From assembly GCA_029262735.1 (NCBI GenBank), contig JAJCYY010000028.1, forward strand, positions 1 to 57,148: a stretch of 57,148 nt of DNA. The letters run 5' to 3'. This DNA comes from Chloroflexota bacterium. Its GTDB lineage: Bacteria; Chloroflexota; Dehalococcoidia; Lucifugimonadales; Lucifugimonadaceae. A program made the translations under genes and the position numbers. Positions 17,821 through 24,976 of this stretch are shown piece by piece. Numbering within the stretch: the stretch's first letter is position 1; each line of letters starts with the position of its first letter. The notes under the pieces were generated by a model that had not been told where the DNA came from, searched no databases, and saw only the letters and a program-made list of their open reading frames with translations.

Positions 17821-17872
17821 ACCAGACGATATGCGGCCCCGGTGTTTACACCGGGGCCGCATATCGTCTGGT
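17821..17872. terminator. Perfect 25-bp hairpin, likely bidirectional terminator
   Basis: Bases 17821-17845 and 17848-17872 are exact reverse complements with only TT between them; the stem centre is GGCCCCGGTGT/ACACCGGGGCC. It lies between two convergent genes (the anti-sigma-like gene ending at 17806 and the PlsY-like gene ending at 17895), so it can stop transcription from both sides. Flanks are AT-rich (TTAATTAATTG on the left) but there is no long T tract. The perfect match over 25 bp is unusually long for a terminator. Confidence 0.75.
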
Positions 17873-17894
17873 TCAGATTCTAAAGCTGATAGAG

Positions 17895-18542
17895 CTAGCG
17901 ACGATGTTCGCTGGGCTCTTCGCTTGCAGGGATATGTTCGACGGGCCCGAGCCTCCGCCGATGGTAGACCATGCTGTGTAGCAATATGGCGATGCCTAGC
18001 CCGGTGATGCCAAAGACAACCTCCGGACTCACCGGCACCAGTGGGCTCAACGTTGAGACCAGGTAGACCAGGTAGCCTATCGAAGCCCCCCAGAGAGTCG
18101 GGTGTTCAAATCTCGAGTTGAACCTTAACGTGATAAAGCCAATGACAACGTAGGCGGGCAGGGCAGCAAAAGGAGTGATCCCAAGAACAACTCCTGTCAG
18201 GCTTGAGACACCATCTCCACCGCGGAACCGGGTAAACGGCGAGTTCCAGTGTCCCAGGATCACAGCCGAAGCTGGAAGAATCAGCCACACATCGTTCAGG
18301 CCGAGGCTGCGAGCGATTAGAATCGCAGTGAGGCCCTTCGCCGAGTCAATCAGGAAAACCCATACACCGGTAGGTCGGGAGACCTCTCTCCAAACGTTCG
18401 TCGCACCGGCCTGTCGTGTGCCGACCTGGAATATGTCCTTGCCGAACAGTCTTCCAGCAAGGTACGCAGTCGGTACACTTCCGAGGAAATATGCGACCAC
18501 CGCAGCAACGGCGAGAAGCGAAAACGTAGGAGCATCAGTCAT
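17895..18542 (-). CDS. PlsY-like glycerol-3-phosphate acyltransferase, divergent active site
   Basis: A 215-residue membrane protein with about five transmembrane segments in the PlsY arrangement. PlsY transfers an acyl group from acyl phosphate to glycerol-3-phosphate. Motif 1 GSVPTAY is kept; motif 2 reads GTRQAGATNVWR where most PlsY have GSGNIGATNVLR; DSAKG (66-70) is kept; GHWNSPFTRFRGGDGV has Asp110 where the family has Lys in GGKG. The loss of that Lys suggests altered substrate binding or a paralogue. The open frame extends upstream to 18584, but the ATG at 18542 begins the first membrane segment. It is divergent from the MFS exporter gene. Confidence 0.8.
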   Translation of the reverse strand: MTDAPTFSLLAVAAVVAYFLGSVPTAYLAGRLFGKDIFQVGTRQAGATNVWREVSRPTGVWVFLIDSAKGLTAILIARSLGLNDVWLILPASAVILGHWNSPFTRFRGGDGVSSLTGVVLGITPFAALPAYVVIGFITLRFNSRFEHPTLWGASIGYLVYLVSTLSPLVPVSPEVVFGITGLGIAILLHSMVYHRRRLGPVEHIPASEEPSEHRR

Positions 18543-18634
18543 AGCGCCCGTCAGTATACAACCGCCCGCAGATCTGGTGCACACTGAACCGTACTATCGG
18601 ATATGGGTCCAGACCATACCGGCTCGGTACGTGA

Positions 18635-19963
18635 ATGACTGATAGCTCAGTTGGCTCCTCACATAGCGGAGACCCAACCGGCACCGAAGCCGTTGTATCG
18701 TCGACGCCTGCATCATCTGATCGTGGGCGGTTCGGCGACGCAATCAGAGACCCCGGACTCCGTCGATTCACCTCGGGTACGCTCGCCTGGGGTACGGCCC
18801 ACCAGATGGTCACCGCATCGCAGGGCTTCGTTCTACTCGAACTCACAGACGACCGGATCTGGCTGGCCTGGCTCGGAGCTGCCGTCGGCGTCCCGAACAT
18901 CATCGCAGCCGTCATCGGCGGAGTGCTGTCCGACAGGCTCCAGCGGCGCACCCTGCTCATACTCGGCTCCGGCATCGTCGCCCTGCCAATGCTGGCCATC
19001 GCCGTCCTCTACGCCACCGACCGGCTCGAGCCCTGGCACATTCTGGTGGCCGGGTCGGCACAGGGCGTCTCACTCGCCCTCGACTGGATCTCCCGGCTCT
19101 CCCTGCTGCCTGTCATGGTCCCCCGACGCATCATGGTCAGCGCTCTCTCCATTGACCAGGCTTCATTTAATGCAGCCCGGGTATTTGGTCCGCTCATCGC
19201 AGCGGCAATCCTCGCATCGGCTGGTACCAGTGCCTCGTACGGTGTAATCACCGGGCTATTCGCGCTCGCCATCATCATCTACTTCTCGTTCAAGCGGCAG
19301 CCCGAAACCAGTGTCGAACGCCGAGTGAAGATCGGCTTCTCGAGCGCATTCAAAGAGATAAAAGAGGCGGGGAGCGCGCTGCGCGCCGACTCTGTGCTCA
19401 GCCTGAACGTTGGATTCACAGCGATGAACGCCATGATGCTGGGTGGATTCGTGTTCATGATCGCAGCGTTCGTTAAGCAGGAGTTCGATTCCGGAGAGCT
19501 GGGGCTTGGCCTGATCTTTGCCACAACCGGAACCGGCGCGTTTCTCGGCGCGCTGGCCGTTGCAAAACGGGGTGGAACCGAGTCCGCGGGAAAGGGCCTG
19601 CTGATAAGCAACTTGCTGTTCGCAGGGTCAGCCGGGCTATATGCCATCGCGGGCAATACCGCTCTGGCGGCGATCGTGGGGTTTTTCCTGGGGCTGTTCA
19701 ACGCGTACCACATCGCCCTTGGCATCTCGGCCATACAGACCAATGTTCCAGATCACATCCGAGGCCGTGTGACGGGCGCTTACGAGTTGGCATGGGCCAG
19801 TTTCCCGCTTGGCGGGTTGATCGTGGGAGGACTGGCAGAACTGGTTGGACTGCGCGCCGCAACGGCTATGGCGGCTGGAGCAGTGGCATTGTTCACATTG
19901 GCCGTGTTCGTATTCAGTTCCAGGATGCGCGGACTGAATTTGAGGCCGCGGGACGGGGAGTAG
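18635..19963 (+). CDS. MFS transporter (EntS/MFS_3-like exporter)
   Basis: A 442-residue major facilitator protein with a Ser/Thr-rich cytoplasmic N terminus (about 40 residues) followed by roughly twelve transmembrane segments. The loop between segments 2 and 3 reads GGVLSDRLQRRTLL, the MFS D-R-x-x-R-R motif, and the central loop carries FKRQPETSVERR. The second-half motif IRGRVTGAYELAW resembles EntS-type siderophore or drug exporters. Start ATG at 18635. It is divergent from the PlsY-like gene by 92 bases. Substrate unknown; efflux is the likeliest role. Confidence 0.88.
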   Translation: MTDSSVGSSHSGDPTGTEAVVSSTPASSDRGRFGDAIRDPGLRRFTSGTLAWGTAHQMVTASQGFVLLELTDDRIWLAWLGAAVGVPNIIAAVIGGVLSDRLQRRTLLILGSGIVALPMLAIAVLYATDRLEPWHILVAGSAQGVSLALDWISRLSLLPVMVPRRIMVSALSIDQASFNAARVFGPLIAAAILASAGTSASYGVITGLFALAIIIYFSFKRQPETSVERRVKIGFSSAFKEIKEAGSALRADSVLSLNVGFTAMNAMMLGGFVFMIAAFVKQEFDSGELGLGLIFATTGTGAFLGALAVAKRGGTESAGKGLLISNLLFAGSAGLYAIAGNTALAAIVGFFLGLFNAYHIALGISAIQTNVPDHIRGRVTGAYELAWASFPLGGLIVGGLAELVGLRAATAMAAGAVALFTLAVFVFSSRMRGLNLRPRDGE

Positions 19964-20429
19964 GGGAGGCGGGTTGGCGTCGGAATGCGGTGAGATTCTG
20001 GTTTAGTGGCGTCCGCACGTGTGTCATTCGGCCCTTGTTACTCGCTTGCGAGTAACAAGGATCTGACCCCTCTAACTAATTTGCCGCTGATATGCACTTA
20101 TTCTCCGATCTACAAATAATCAAGACGCGCTCAGGATTCCCAGTTTCGGCGTTAGTGACACAGTGCAATAGCCTCGCGAAGAGAGCAATCGTCCTCCATG
20201 GAGATTAGATACGGAGTTTACCTGTTGCCAAATTGCTCTTAGAATCGCTCAAAATCATAAATGCCTCGTTCATACATACAACGGCACCGGTGTGCCGCGT
20301 TTTCGGCACGTTGGTGCCTCGTACATTCAGTAGAGCTAGCGGATCGTCGAGTCAGTGCCAGTTTACAGTACTGTAAATCTCCTATAGGCAGAGAGTTATC
20401 ATTAGTGTATACTTACTCCAGATGGCCAG
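19964..20429. other. Intergenic region upstream of the HicAB-like operon
   Basis: This AT-richer gap holds no recognisable gene. It contains a perfect 12-bp hairpin at 20033-20060 (CCTTGTTACTCG, loop CTTG), possibly the terminator of the MFS gene or a repeat fragment (it is preceded by GTGTCATTCGG and followed by GGATCTGACC, echoing the repeat family). An imperfect inverted repeat of 15-bp arms is at 20283-20318 (GGCACCGGTGTGCCG against CGGCACGTTGGTGCC), and the operator palindrome described separately lies at 20362. Confidence 0.6.
20362..20377. promoter_or_regulatory. 16-bp perfect palindrome, candidate operator of the HicAB-like operon
   Basis: TTTACAGTACTGTAAA is an exact palindrome about 50 bases before the hicA-like start, with a TATACT hexamer at 20408-20413 that could be the -10 element. 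HicB antitoxins with a helix-turn-helix normally repress their own operon by binding a palindrome overlapping the promoter, so this is the natural candidate site. The -35 element is not clear. Confidence 0.55.
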
Positions 20430-20627
20430 ATGAGAACTGATCACCTGCGGGAGAATCTGCGTCGCCAACACGGGGTCGAAATCGAGCGCTCTTCGAAGGG
20501 ACATGCTCGTGTAACACTGGATGGGAAATCGGTGATCGCACCGCTATATGGTCCGATTCGGGAACTCTCTGGCCGAGTTGTTGAAAAGATCAAACAACAA
20601 CTCGGAATAGATGACGAAGAAAAGTAG
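20430..20627 (+). CDS. hicA: HicA-like toxin (small mRNA-interferase fold)
   Basis: A 65-residue protein with the HicA layout: a first helix (DHLRENLRRQHG), a strand, then SSKGHARVTL where His25 is in the place of the catalytic His of HicA, a third strand (SVIAPLYG) and a final helix. HicA is a double-stranded-RNA-binding-fold ribonuclease that cleaves mRNA when its antitoxin is degraded. It is followed 24 bases later by a HicB-like gene, the usual toxin-first order. The ATG at 20430 is preceded by a three-codon reading frame (ATG GCC AGA TGA) at 20422. The symbol is given on fold and context, not on close similarity. Confidence 0.68.
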   Translation: MRTDHLRENLRRQHGVEIERSSKGHARVTLDGKSVIAPLYGPIRELSGRVVEKIKQQLGIDDEEK

Positions 20628-20651
20628 AGATTCAATCTCCGGAGTAGAGCA

Positions 20652-21509
20652 TTGTTGACATATCCGATAACTACTGAAGCTGTTGAGGATGGGAAAGTCC
20701 TCATAACAGTGGATGATTTCCCGGAAATCGTCACTGAGTCTCCTGATTCTGACTCGGTGCAGGAGGCGGCAGAAGATGCAATCACAGCCGCAATCCAGGA
20801 ACGATTCAATCATGATCTCGACTTTCCACTTCCCAGTCCAGCTAAACCGGGGCAACACAGTGTCAGGTTGCCCACGATAGTTTCGGCGAAAGTCAGCCTG
20901 TTTCTCGCTATGCGAAGTCTTGGGATGACAAAGTCCAGACTTGCCGATTCGCTGGGTTGGAGCAAGAGCCAGGTCTCTCGACTGTTTAATCTCTCGCATG
21001 GCTCGAGTATGGAGACGGTTGATGCAGTTGCAAATGAGCTGGGCCAGGGATTCCAAATCGCCTTCGTATCGAGAAGCGGCCTGGTCCAACCGGACAGCAT
21101 GGAAGTCAGTTCGTCCGCTTTGCGCCTAAAACGTTTGATGCACCGACAGAGCCGTCTAGAGTCCGGATTCGATCAGCTGCTGAAGCGGGTTGATCTGTTG
21201 TTCAATCGGATCGACTCGATCGCAACGCGAATGGGTTCCGTTGCCCCCTCTCCGTCTGTCTTAGCCGGGTCAGCGCTACGTCCGACGCCAATACATGGTT
21301 TGGCGTACCCATTCCCAGCGGTCAAGGAGGAAGGTGAGGAAGGTGATAGCCTCGGCGCAGTTGCCTGGGGGGCTCGGCAACCTGTTCATCAGGTTCTGAT
21401 AGAAACCAATTATCCTGACCCTGCCTCACTGCAGCATCAGCCGAAATCGCGAGAGAGTCAGGGTATCGTCAGAAAGGCATCACGCCGAACTCAGAAGAAA
21501 AGCAAATGA
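20652..21509 (+). CDS. hicB: HicB-like antitoxin with helix-turn-helix and a long C-terminal extension
   Basis: 285 residues. Residues 1-60 resemble the HicB partial RNase-H-like domain (LITVDDFPEIVTESPDSDSV, EDAITAAIQERF), which neutralises HicA. Residues 80-140 are a Cro/XRE-like helix-turn-helix (MTKSRLADSLGWSKSQVSRLFN). Typical HicB proteins stop about here; this one adds ~145 residues with a coiled-coil-like stretch (about 150-190, RLMHRQSRLESGFDQLLKRV) and a disordered basic tail (RKASRRTQKKSK). The start is TTG at 20652 with GGAG eight bases upstream. Its stop overlaps the start of the next gene. Base composition is poorer in GC than the neighbours, suggesting transfer. Confidence 0.7.
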   Translation: MLTYPITTEAVEDGKVLITVDDFPEIVTESPDSDSVQEAAEDAITAAIQERFNHDLDFPLPSPAKPGQHSVRLPTIVSAKVSLFLAMRSLGMTKSRLADSLGWSKSQVSRLFNLSHGSSMETVDAVANELGQGFQIAFVSRSGLVQPDSMEVSSSALRLKRLMHRQSRLESGFDQLLKRVDLLFNRIDSIATRMGSVAPSPSVLAGSALRPTPIHGLAYPFPAVKEEGEEGDSLGAVAWGARQPVHQVLIETNYPDPASLQHQPKSRESQGIVRKASRRTQKKSK

Positions 21510-21988
21510 AGGGCGAACCAGTACCACAAGAAACGGAGGGATCCGCAACTCCTACACCAATTTGCATTTCTGACGAGGACAGGGCACTGCTACTTCGGAC
21601 GGCTGAATGGGAATCTCGAGCGGCCTCCGAACTGACCAAGACCGTGGTCACCGTTTCAACCGCCACATTGACGCTCAGTGCCTTGTTCTTTGGATCGGGT
21701 CTTCGCTATGAGGGAATCTCACTACTTCAGTGGTCGTGGATCGCGCTTGGCGTTTCAATCATAAGTGGAATCTTTACGTTCATCTTGAATCTGCGCTCAG
21801 CGGCGGCGTTTCACGATTGGGTCGCCGAACTACTAAAAGGGACACCCGGGCCATCATCGGGCAGATTCGGCGCGGAAAACTGGGAACGGATTGCACGCTT
21901 GCTGAGCTACGGGCTGTTTGGAGCCGGAATCCTGCTTTTGGTAACGTTCATGGTTTGTAACCGAAGAATGATCGCGAGCTTGCCATGA
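21506..21988 (+). CDS. Small membrane protein coupled to the HicAB-like pair (unknown function)
   Basis: 160 residues, not recognised. A charged N-terminal 40 residues (DRALLLRTAEWESRAASELT) is followed by three hydrophobic segments at about 45-65, 74-97 and 130-153, with a soluble loop of ~35 residues between the second and third. There is no signal peptide or catalytic motif. Its ATG overlaps the hicB-like stop in an ATGA, so the genes are translationally coupled. The arrangement suggests that it acts with, or is controlled by, the toxin-antitoxin pair. It could also be a membrane effector of a defence module; the sequence alone does not tell. Confidence 0.75.
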   Translation: MKGEPVPQETEGSATPTPICISDEDRALLLRTAEWESRAASELTKTVVTVSTATLTLSALFFGSGLRYEGISLLQWSWIALGVSIISGIFTFILNLRSAAAFHDWVAELLKGTPGPSSGRFGAENWERIARLLSYGLFGAGILLLVTFMVCNRRMIASLP

Positions 21989-22216
21989 GTGATCGGCAGA
22001 TGCGATAGACCAGCATAGTTGGAGTGGGCGAGGTTCTCGAAGACTGTCGATCCACCTGGTGAACAAGGTACGGGAACCGTCGGTAATCTGGGAGTGCGGG
22101 TAGAGAAAGCAGTTGGGGTTCCGAGGGCCGGAGCGCAGTTGTTTCTGCTCGTCGACTTGTCAGATGCCAGCTTCATGTCACATTGCAGGTCGCGGTGAAG
22201 GACCCGCCTACCGGGA

Positions 22217-22780
22217 TCAGGTGCTTTTGTCGAAGTAGTCCGGCTGGTAGGGCGGTGGGAGGGGCTGTCCGCTGTCCTGGGCCTCGATCTCAGCGCGCTC
22301 CTGTTCGGTCAGGTACTTCGACGGGCAACGGACGGTGAGGACATCTGCTTCGAACACCTGATCCGGGAGCAGGCGGCCCTTGAGAATGATCTCGGAATGA
22401 TCGTTGAAGAACACCTGTCCGATCTCACCCGAGTACTTGACCTGCATCGGAGTCGAGCCGTCTTCGTCTACCAGTGCGAAGTTGGCGGTCACACCGTCGG
22501 CTGAGCGGACATAGGAGTTCTGCACGAGCTTGCCGATCACGCCGACCTGGCGATCTTCATTTGTCGGACCGGCTGTGGCGACATCGGCGACCTTGCTGAA
22601 CTCGACAGTTGCACTGCCGAACGCGGTAAACGCGAAGTAGATCAGCCCTGCTGCGATCAGCGAGAAGACAACGCCGAGCTTAACCCGCGGGCTGAAAAGC
22701 GTCGCCGGCTTTGCGATCGTCTTGGGCAGAAAGATCTCGTCTTCGATCTGCGTTTTCGGGTCGTTAGAGTCAGTTGGCAT
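22217..22780 (-). CDS. ccmE: Cytochrome c maturation heme chaperone CcmE, Cys-type
   Basis: A 187-residue CcmE: a short cytoplasmic N terminus, one membrane anchor (about 33-53) and a periplasmic OB-fold domain (VGVIGKLV, FALVDEDG, VKYSGEIGQVF, IILKGRLL, FEADVLTV). CcmE carries heme covalently between CcmC and the CcmF lyase. The heme-binding motif is CPSKY (Cys152, Tyr156), the CxxxY form known from some archaea and sulfate reducers, instead of HxxxY of proteobacteria. It is the last gene of a ccmC-ccmD-like-ccmE operon, six bases after the preceding stop. The acidic/Pro-rich tail (QPLPPPYQPDYFDK) is typical. Confidence 0.92.
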   Translation of the reverse strand: MPTDSNDPKTQIEDEIFLPKTIAKPATLFSPRVKLGVVFSLIAAGLIYFAFTAFGSATVEFSKVADVATAGPTNEDRQVGVIGKLVQNSYVRSADGVTANFALVDEDGSTPMQVKYSGEIGQVFFNDHSEIILKGRLLPDQVFEADVLTVRCPSKYLTEQERAEIEAQDSGQPLPPPYQPDYFDKST

Positions 22781-22786
22781 GTGCGG

Positions 22787-23353
22787 TTATTCGTCCGTGT
22801 TGGTTCGCATACTAGCTCGAAGCCGCGCAACCTCTCGCTGTAGCTCGCGTTGTTTTCGTGAAACGAAGAAGATATATGCGAAGAAGCCTGCCCATGTGAC
22901 AGCGAACACCGCGAAGAGGTACGACAGGTTCGTCTCGAGCTTGCCACTCTCCCGTTCTACGACGCTAAGTGCAACTCCGTTCTGCGAAGTGACTGTGATC
23001 GACGCAAACCTTTCCTGGTGGTCTCGCAACCTGCCAACGACCTCGATCGGCTCGTCTGCCTGCGTCGCAACCCAGCGCTCGCCAGCCTGAGTCTCAAGCC
23101 CATACTCGGTTGATCCCTCGACCGAATATTCGATTACAGTTCCACCCGAATCGGACACCGCAAACTTCTCGAGCCTGCCCTGGTCGTCTGTAAGCACTCC
23201 GACAACCACACCACTACTGATCGTGCGGCCACCTTGCGCCGATGCCGTTTGAGTATTAACCAGCAGAGCGAAAGCTGCCAGCGTGACTACTGCCAGGGCG
23301 AGAGCAGGACCAATTCGCGGACCGGCCGAGGCGAAAGATGGGCGAATGATCAA
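22787..23353 (-). CDS. CcmD-like protein with an added periplasmic domain
   Basis: 188 residues: a signal-like hydrophobic segment (15-41, ending TASAQ), an extracytoplasmic beta-rich region (about 42-140, GVVVGVLTDDQGRLEKF, EVVGRLRDHQERFASI), then a membrane segment and a basic coiled tail (NLSYLFAVFAVTWAGFFAYIF, RKQRELQREVARLR). The last part matches small CcmD proteins, which help release holo-CcmE from CcmC. Ordinary CcmD is ~50-70 residues, so the N-terminal domain is extra. The TTG start at 23353 overlaps the ccmC stop (TTGA), so the gene is coupled. Position between ccmC and ccmE supports the CcmD call. Confidence 0.72.
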   Translation of the reverse strand: MIIRPSFASAGPRIGPALALAVVTLAAFALLVNTQTASAQGGRTISSGVVVGVLTDDQGRLEKFAVSDSGGTVIEYSVEGSTEYGLETQAGERWVATQADEPIEVVGRLRDHQERFASITVTSQNGVALSVVERESGKLETNLSYLFAVFAVTWAGFFAYIFFVSRKQRELQREVARLRASMRTNTDE

Positions 23354-24051
23354 ATTGCAGGCTCCGCATCGCCAATCGAGCGCCTGATCTCAATCAGCGT
23401 GTCCTCGGTCTCCCGAATCGAGAAGCGTTCCCGGGCGATGTAGATGAACAGGAATGTGAAGGCCATGGTTGCGACAAACAGGGTGAGACCAAATTCGCCT
23501 GAGAAGTCGCCATCGGAGTCGGGGCCGACTACTGCCGGTGGGTGGGCCTGAGACCAGAGTTGGGCGGCGTAGTAGATGATCGGTGAGTCGATGGCGCCGA
23601 TGAGGCCGATGATGGCGGCGAGCCGCTGCCGCTGTGCCCCGGGCGGGAAGTATGCCCGGAACATGAGGTAGGCGACGTAGACGAAGAACAGGATCAGCGC
23701 CGTTGTCAGCTTGGCCTCGCCTGTCCACCAGACTCCCCAGACCGGCCGCGCCCAGAACATGCCTGTGATGAGCATGAGCGCACCGAAGACGACTCCCGTT
23801 TCGGCTGTGGCGACGGCGATGCGATCCCAGACTTCGTTCTTGGTTCGCAGGTACGCGAAGGATGCCCCGGCGACGAAGATGATGGCGAGCATTGCGCCCC
23901 AGGCGACGGGCACGTGGATGTACAGGATGCGCTGGACGTTGCCCTGGTTGGCCTCGGTTGGGACCCAGAAGAAGACCATCCACAGCATGATGGCCATGAG
24001 CGAGGCTGTGATGATTAGGAGAAGGTTGGACGCCCTGAGGATTGAACTCAT
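23350..24051 (-). CDS. ccmC: Heme exporter/handling protein CcmC
   Basis: A 233-residue integral membrane protein with about six transmembrane segments. CcmC loads heme onto CcmE at the outer face of the membrane. The two axial histidines are His46 (YIHVPVAW) and His170 (SQAHPPAVV). Between them the tryptophan-rich WWD motif reads WGVWWTGEAKLT (105-116), where the canonical form is WGxWWxWDxRLT; so the second Trp-Asp pair is Gly-Glu and the Arg is Lys. Start ATG at 24051. It leads the operon; no ccmA, ccmB, ccmF or ccmG is in the window, so those genes must lie elsewhere or be absent. Confidence 0.88.
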   Translation of the reverse strand: MSSILRASNLLLIITASLMAIMLWMVFFWVPTEANQGNVQRILYIHVPVAWGAMLAIIFVAGASFAYLRTKNEVWDRIAVATAETGVVFGALMLITGMFWARPVWGVWWTGEAKLTTALILFFVYVAYLMFRAYFPPGAQRQRLAAIIGLIGAIDSPIIYYAAQLWSQAHPPAVVGPDSDGDFSGEFGLTLFVATMAFTFLFIYIARERFSIRETEDTLIEIRRSIGDAEPAI

Positions 24052-24255
24052 ATCATCTTCCGAATTAGCGCGTCCCTCTGGCCGTTAACGAGTATGTGCA
24101 CTTTATCACAAGGGTCTGTTTTTATGAGGTTTTCGGGGAGCGTGAGACATCGGTTTTCTCAGGTGGTGAGGAGCCAGTTCATGCCGTTTTTCTGCAACCT
24201 TTGTCCGCTCCCGGTACTCTAATCAAGTAGAGAGTAATAGAAAGAGGGTCACACC

Positions 24256-24891
24256 ATGTTCAGCCTGCGACGTCCACCCGCCGGAGTTCCGGCTCCAGAA
24301 GACTGCCTGCCCGGTCGCGAGATGCCGCTTCTCACGTCGTCTATTCACTATGTCAATGGCAATCCGATCAAGCCGCCGTTCCCAGAGCAGATGGAGACGA
24401 TTGTGCTCGGCATGGGCTGTTTCTGGGGTGCAGAGCGGTTTTTCTGGCAGCTGGACGGTGTCTATACGACTGCTGCCGGATATGCAGGTGGCACGACGCC
24501 GAACCCGACTTACGAGGAGACTTGCACCACACGCACCGGCCACACCGAGGCTGTGCTGGTGGTGTACGACCCGGAGAAGGTCACTCTGGATGAGTTGATG
24601 AAGGTGTTCTGGGAGAATCACGATCCGACGCAGTACATGGGGCAGGGAAATGACGTTGGCAGCCAGTATCGGAGCGCGATATACGCTACGAGTGATGAGC
24701 ATCTCGATGCGGCGAGGAAGAGTCTTGCCGCGTACCAGCAGAAGCTGACGGAGAAGGGTTTCGGGGAGATTCAGACGGAGATAGCGTCGGCGGGTGAGTT
24801 CTACTATGCCGAGGAGTATCACCAGCAGTACCTGGCGAAGAATCCGAATGGCTACTGCAATCATGGGTTCTGCCAGGTGGCGTACAACTAG
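24256..24891 (+). CDS. msrA: Peptide-methionine (S)-S-oxide reductase MsrA
   Basis: A 211-residue MsrA. The catalytic motif GCFWGAE has Cys55; TAAGYAGG and GHTEAV follow as in the family, and two C-terminal cysteines (GYCNHGFC) can recycle the sulfenic acid, as in long-form MsrA. The enzyme repairs methionine S-sulfoxide in proteins using thioredoxin. GAGGG precedes the ATG by about seven bases. About 200 bases separate it from the divergent ccmC gene; no other gene is seen there. Confidence 0.95.
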   Translation: MFSLRRPPAGVPAPEDCLPGREMPLLTSSIHYVNGNPIKPPFPEQMETIVLGMGCFWGAERFFWQLDGVYTTAAGYAGGTTPNPTYEETCTTRTGHTEAVLVVYDPEKVTLDELMKVFWENHDPTQYMGQGNDVGSQYRSAIYATSDEHLDAARKSLAAYQQKLTEKGFGEIQTEIASAGEFYYAEEYHQQYLAKNPNGYCNHGFCQVAYN

Positions 24892-24976
24892 AACTTGCCG
24901 CAGCGTGTGAGTTGGGTGACCGCTCGGGTAATGCTGCGTATCATCGCGAGCTAAACGTCACTGTCGGCTATCACCT

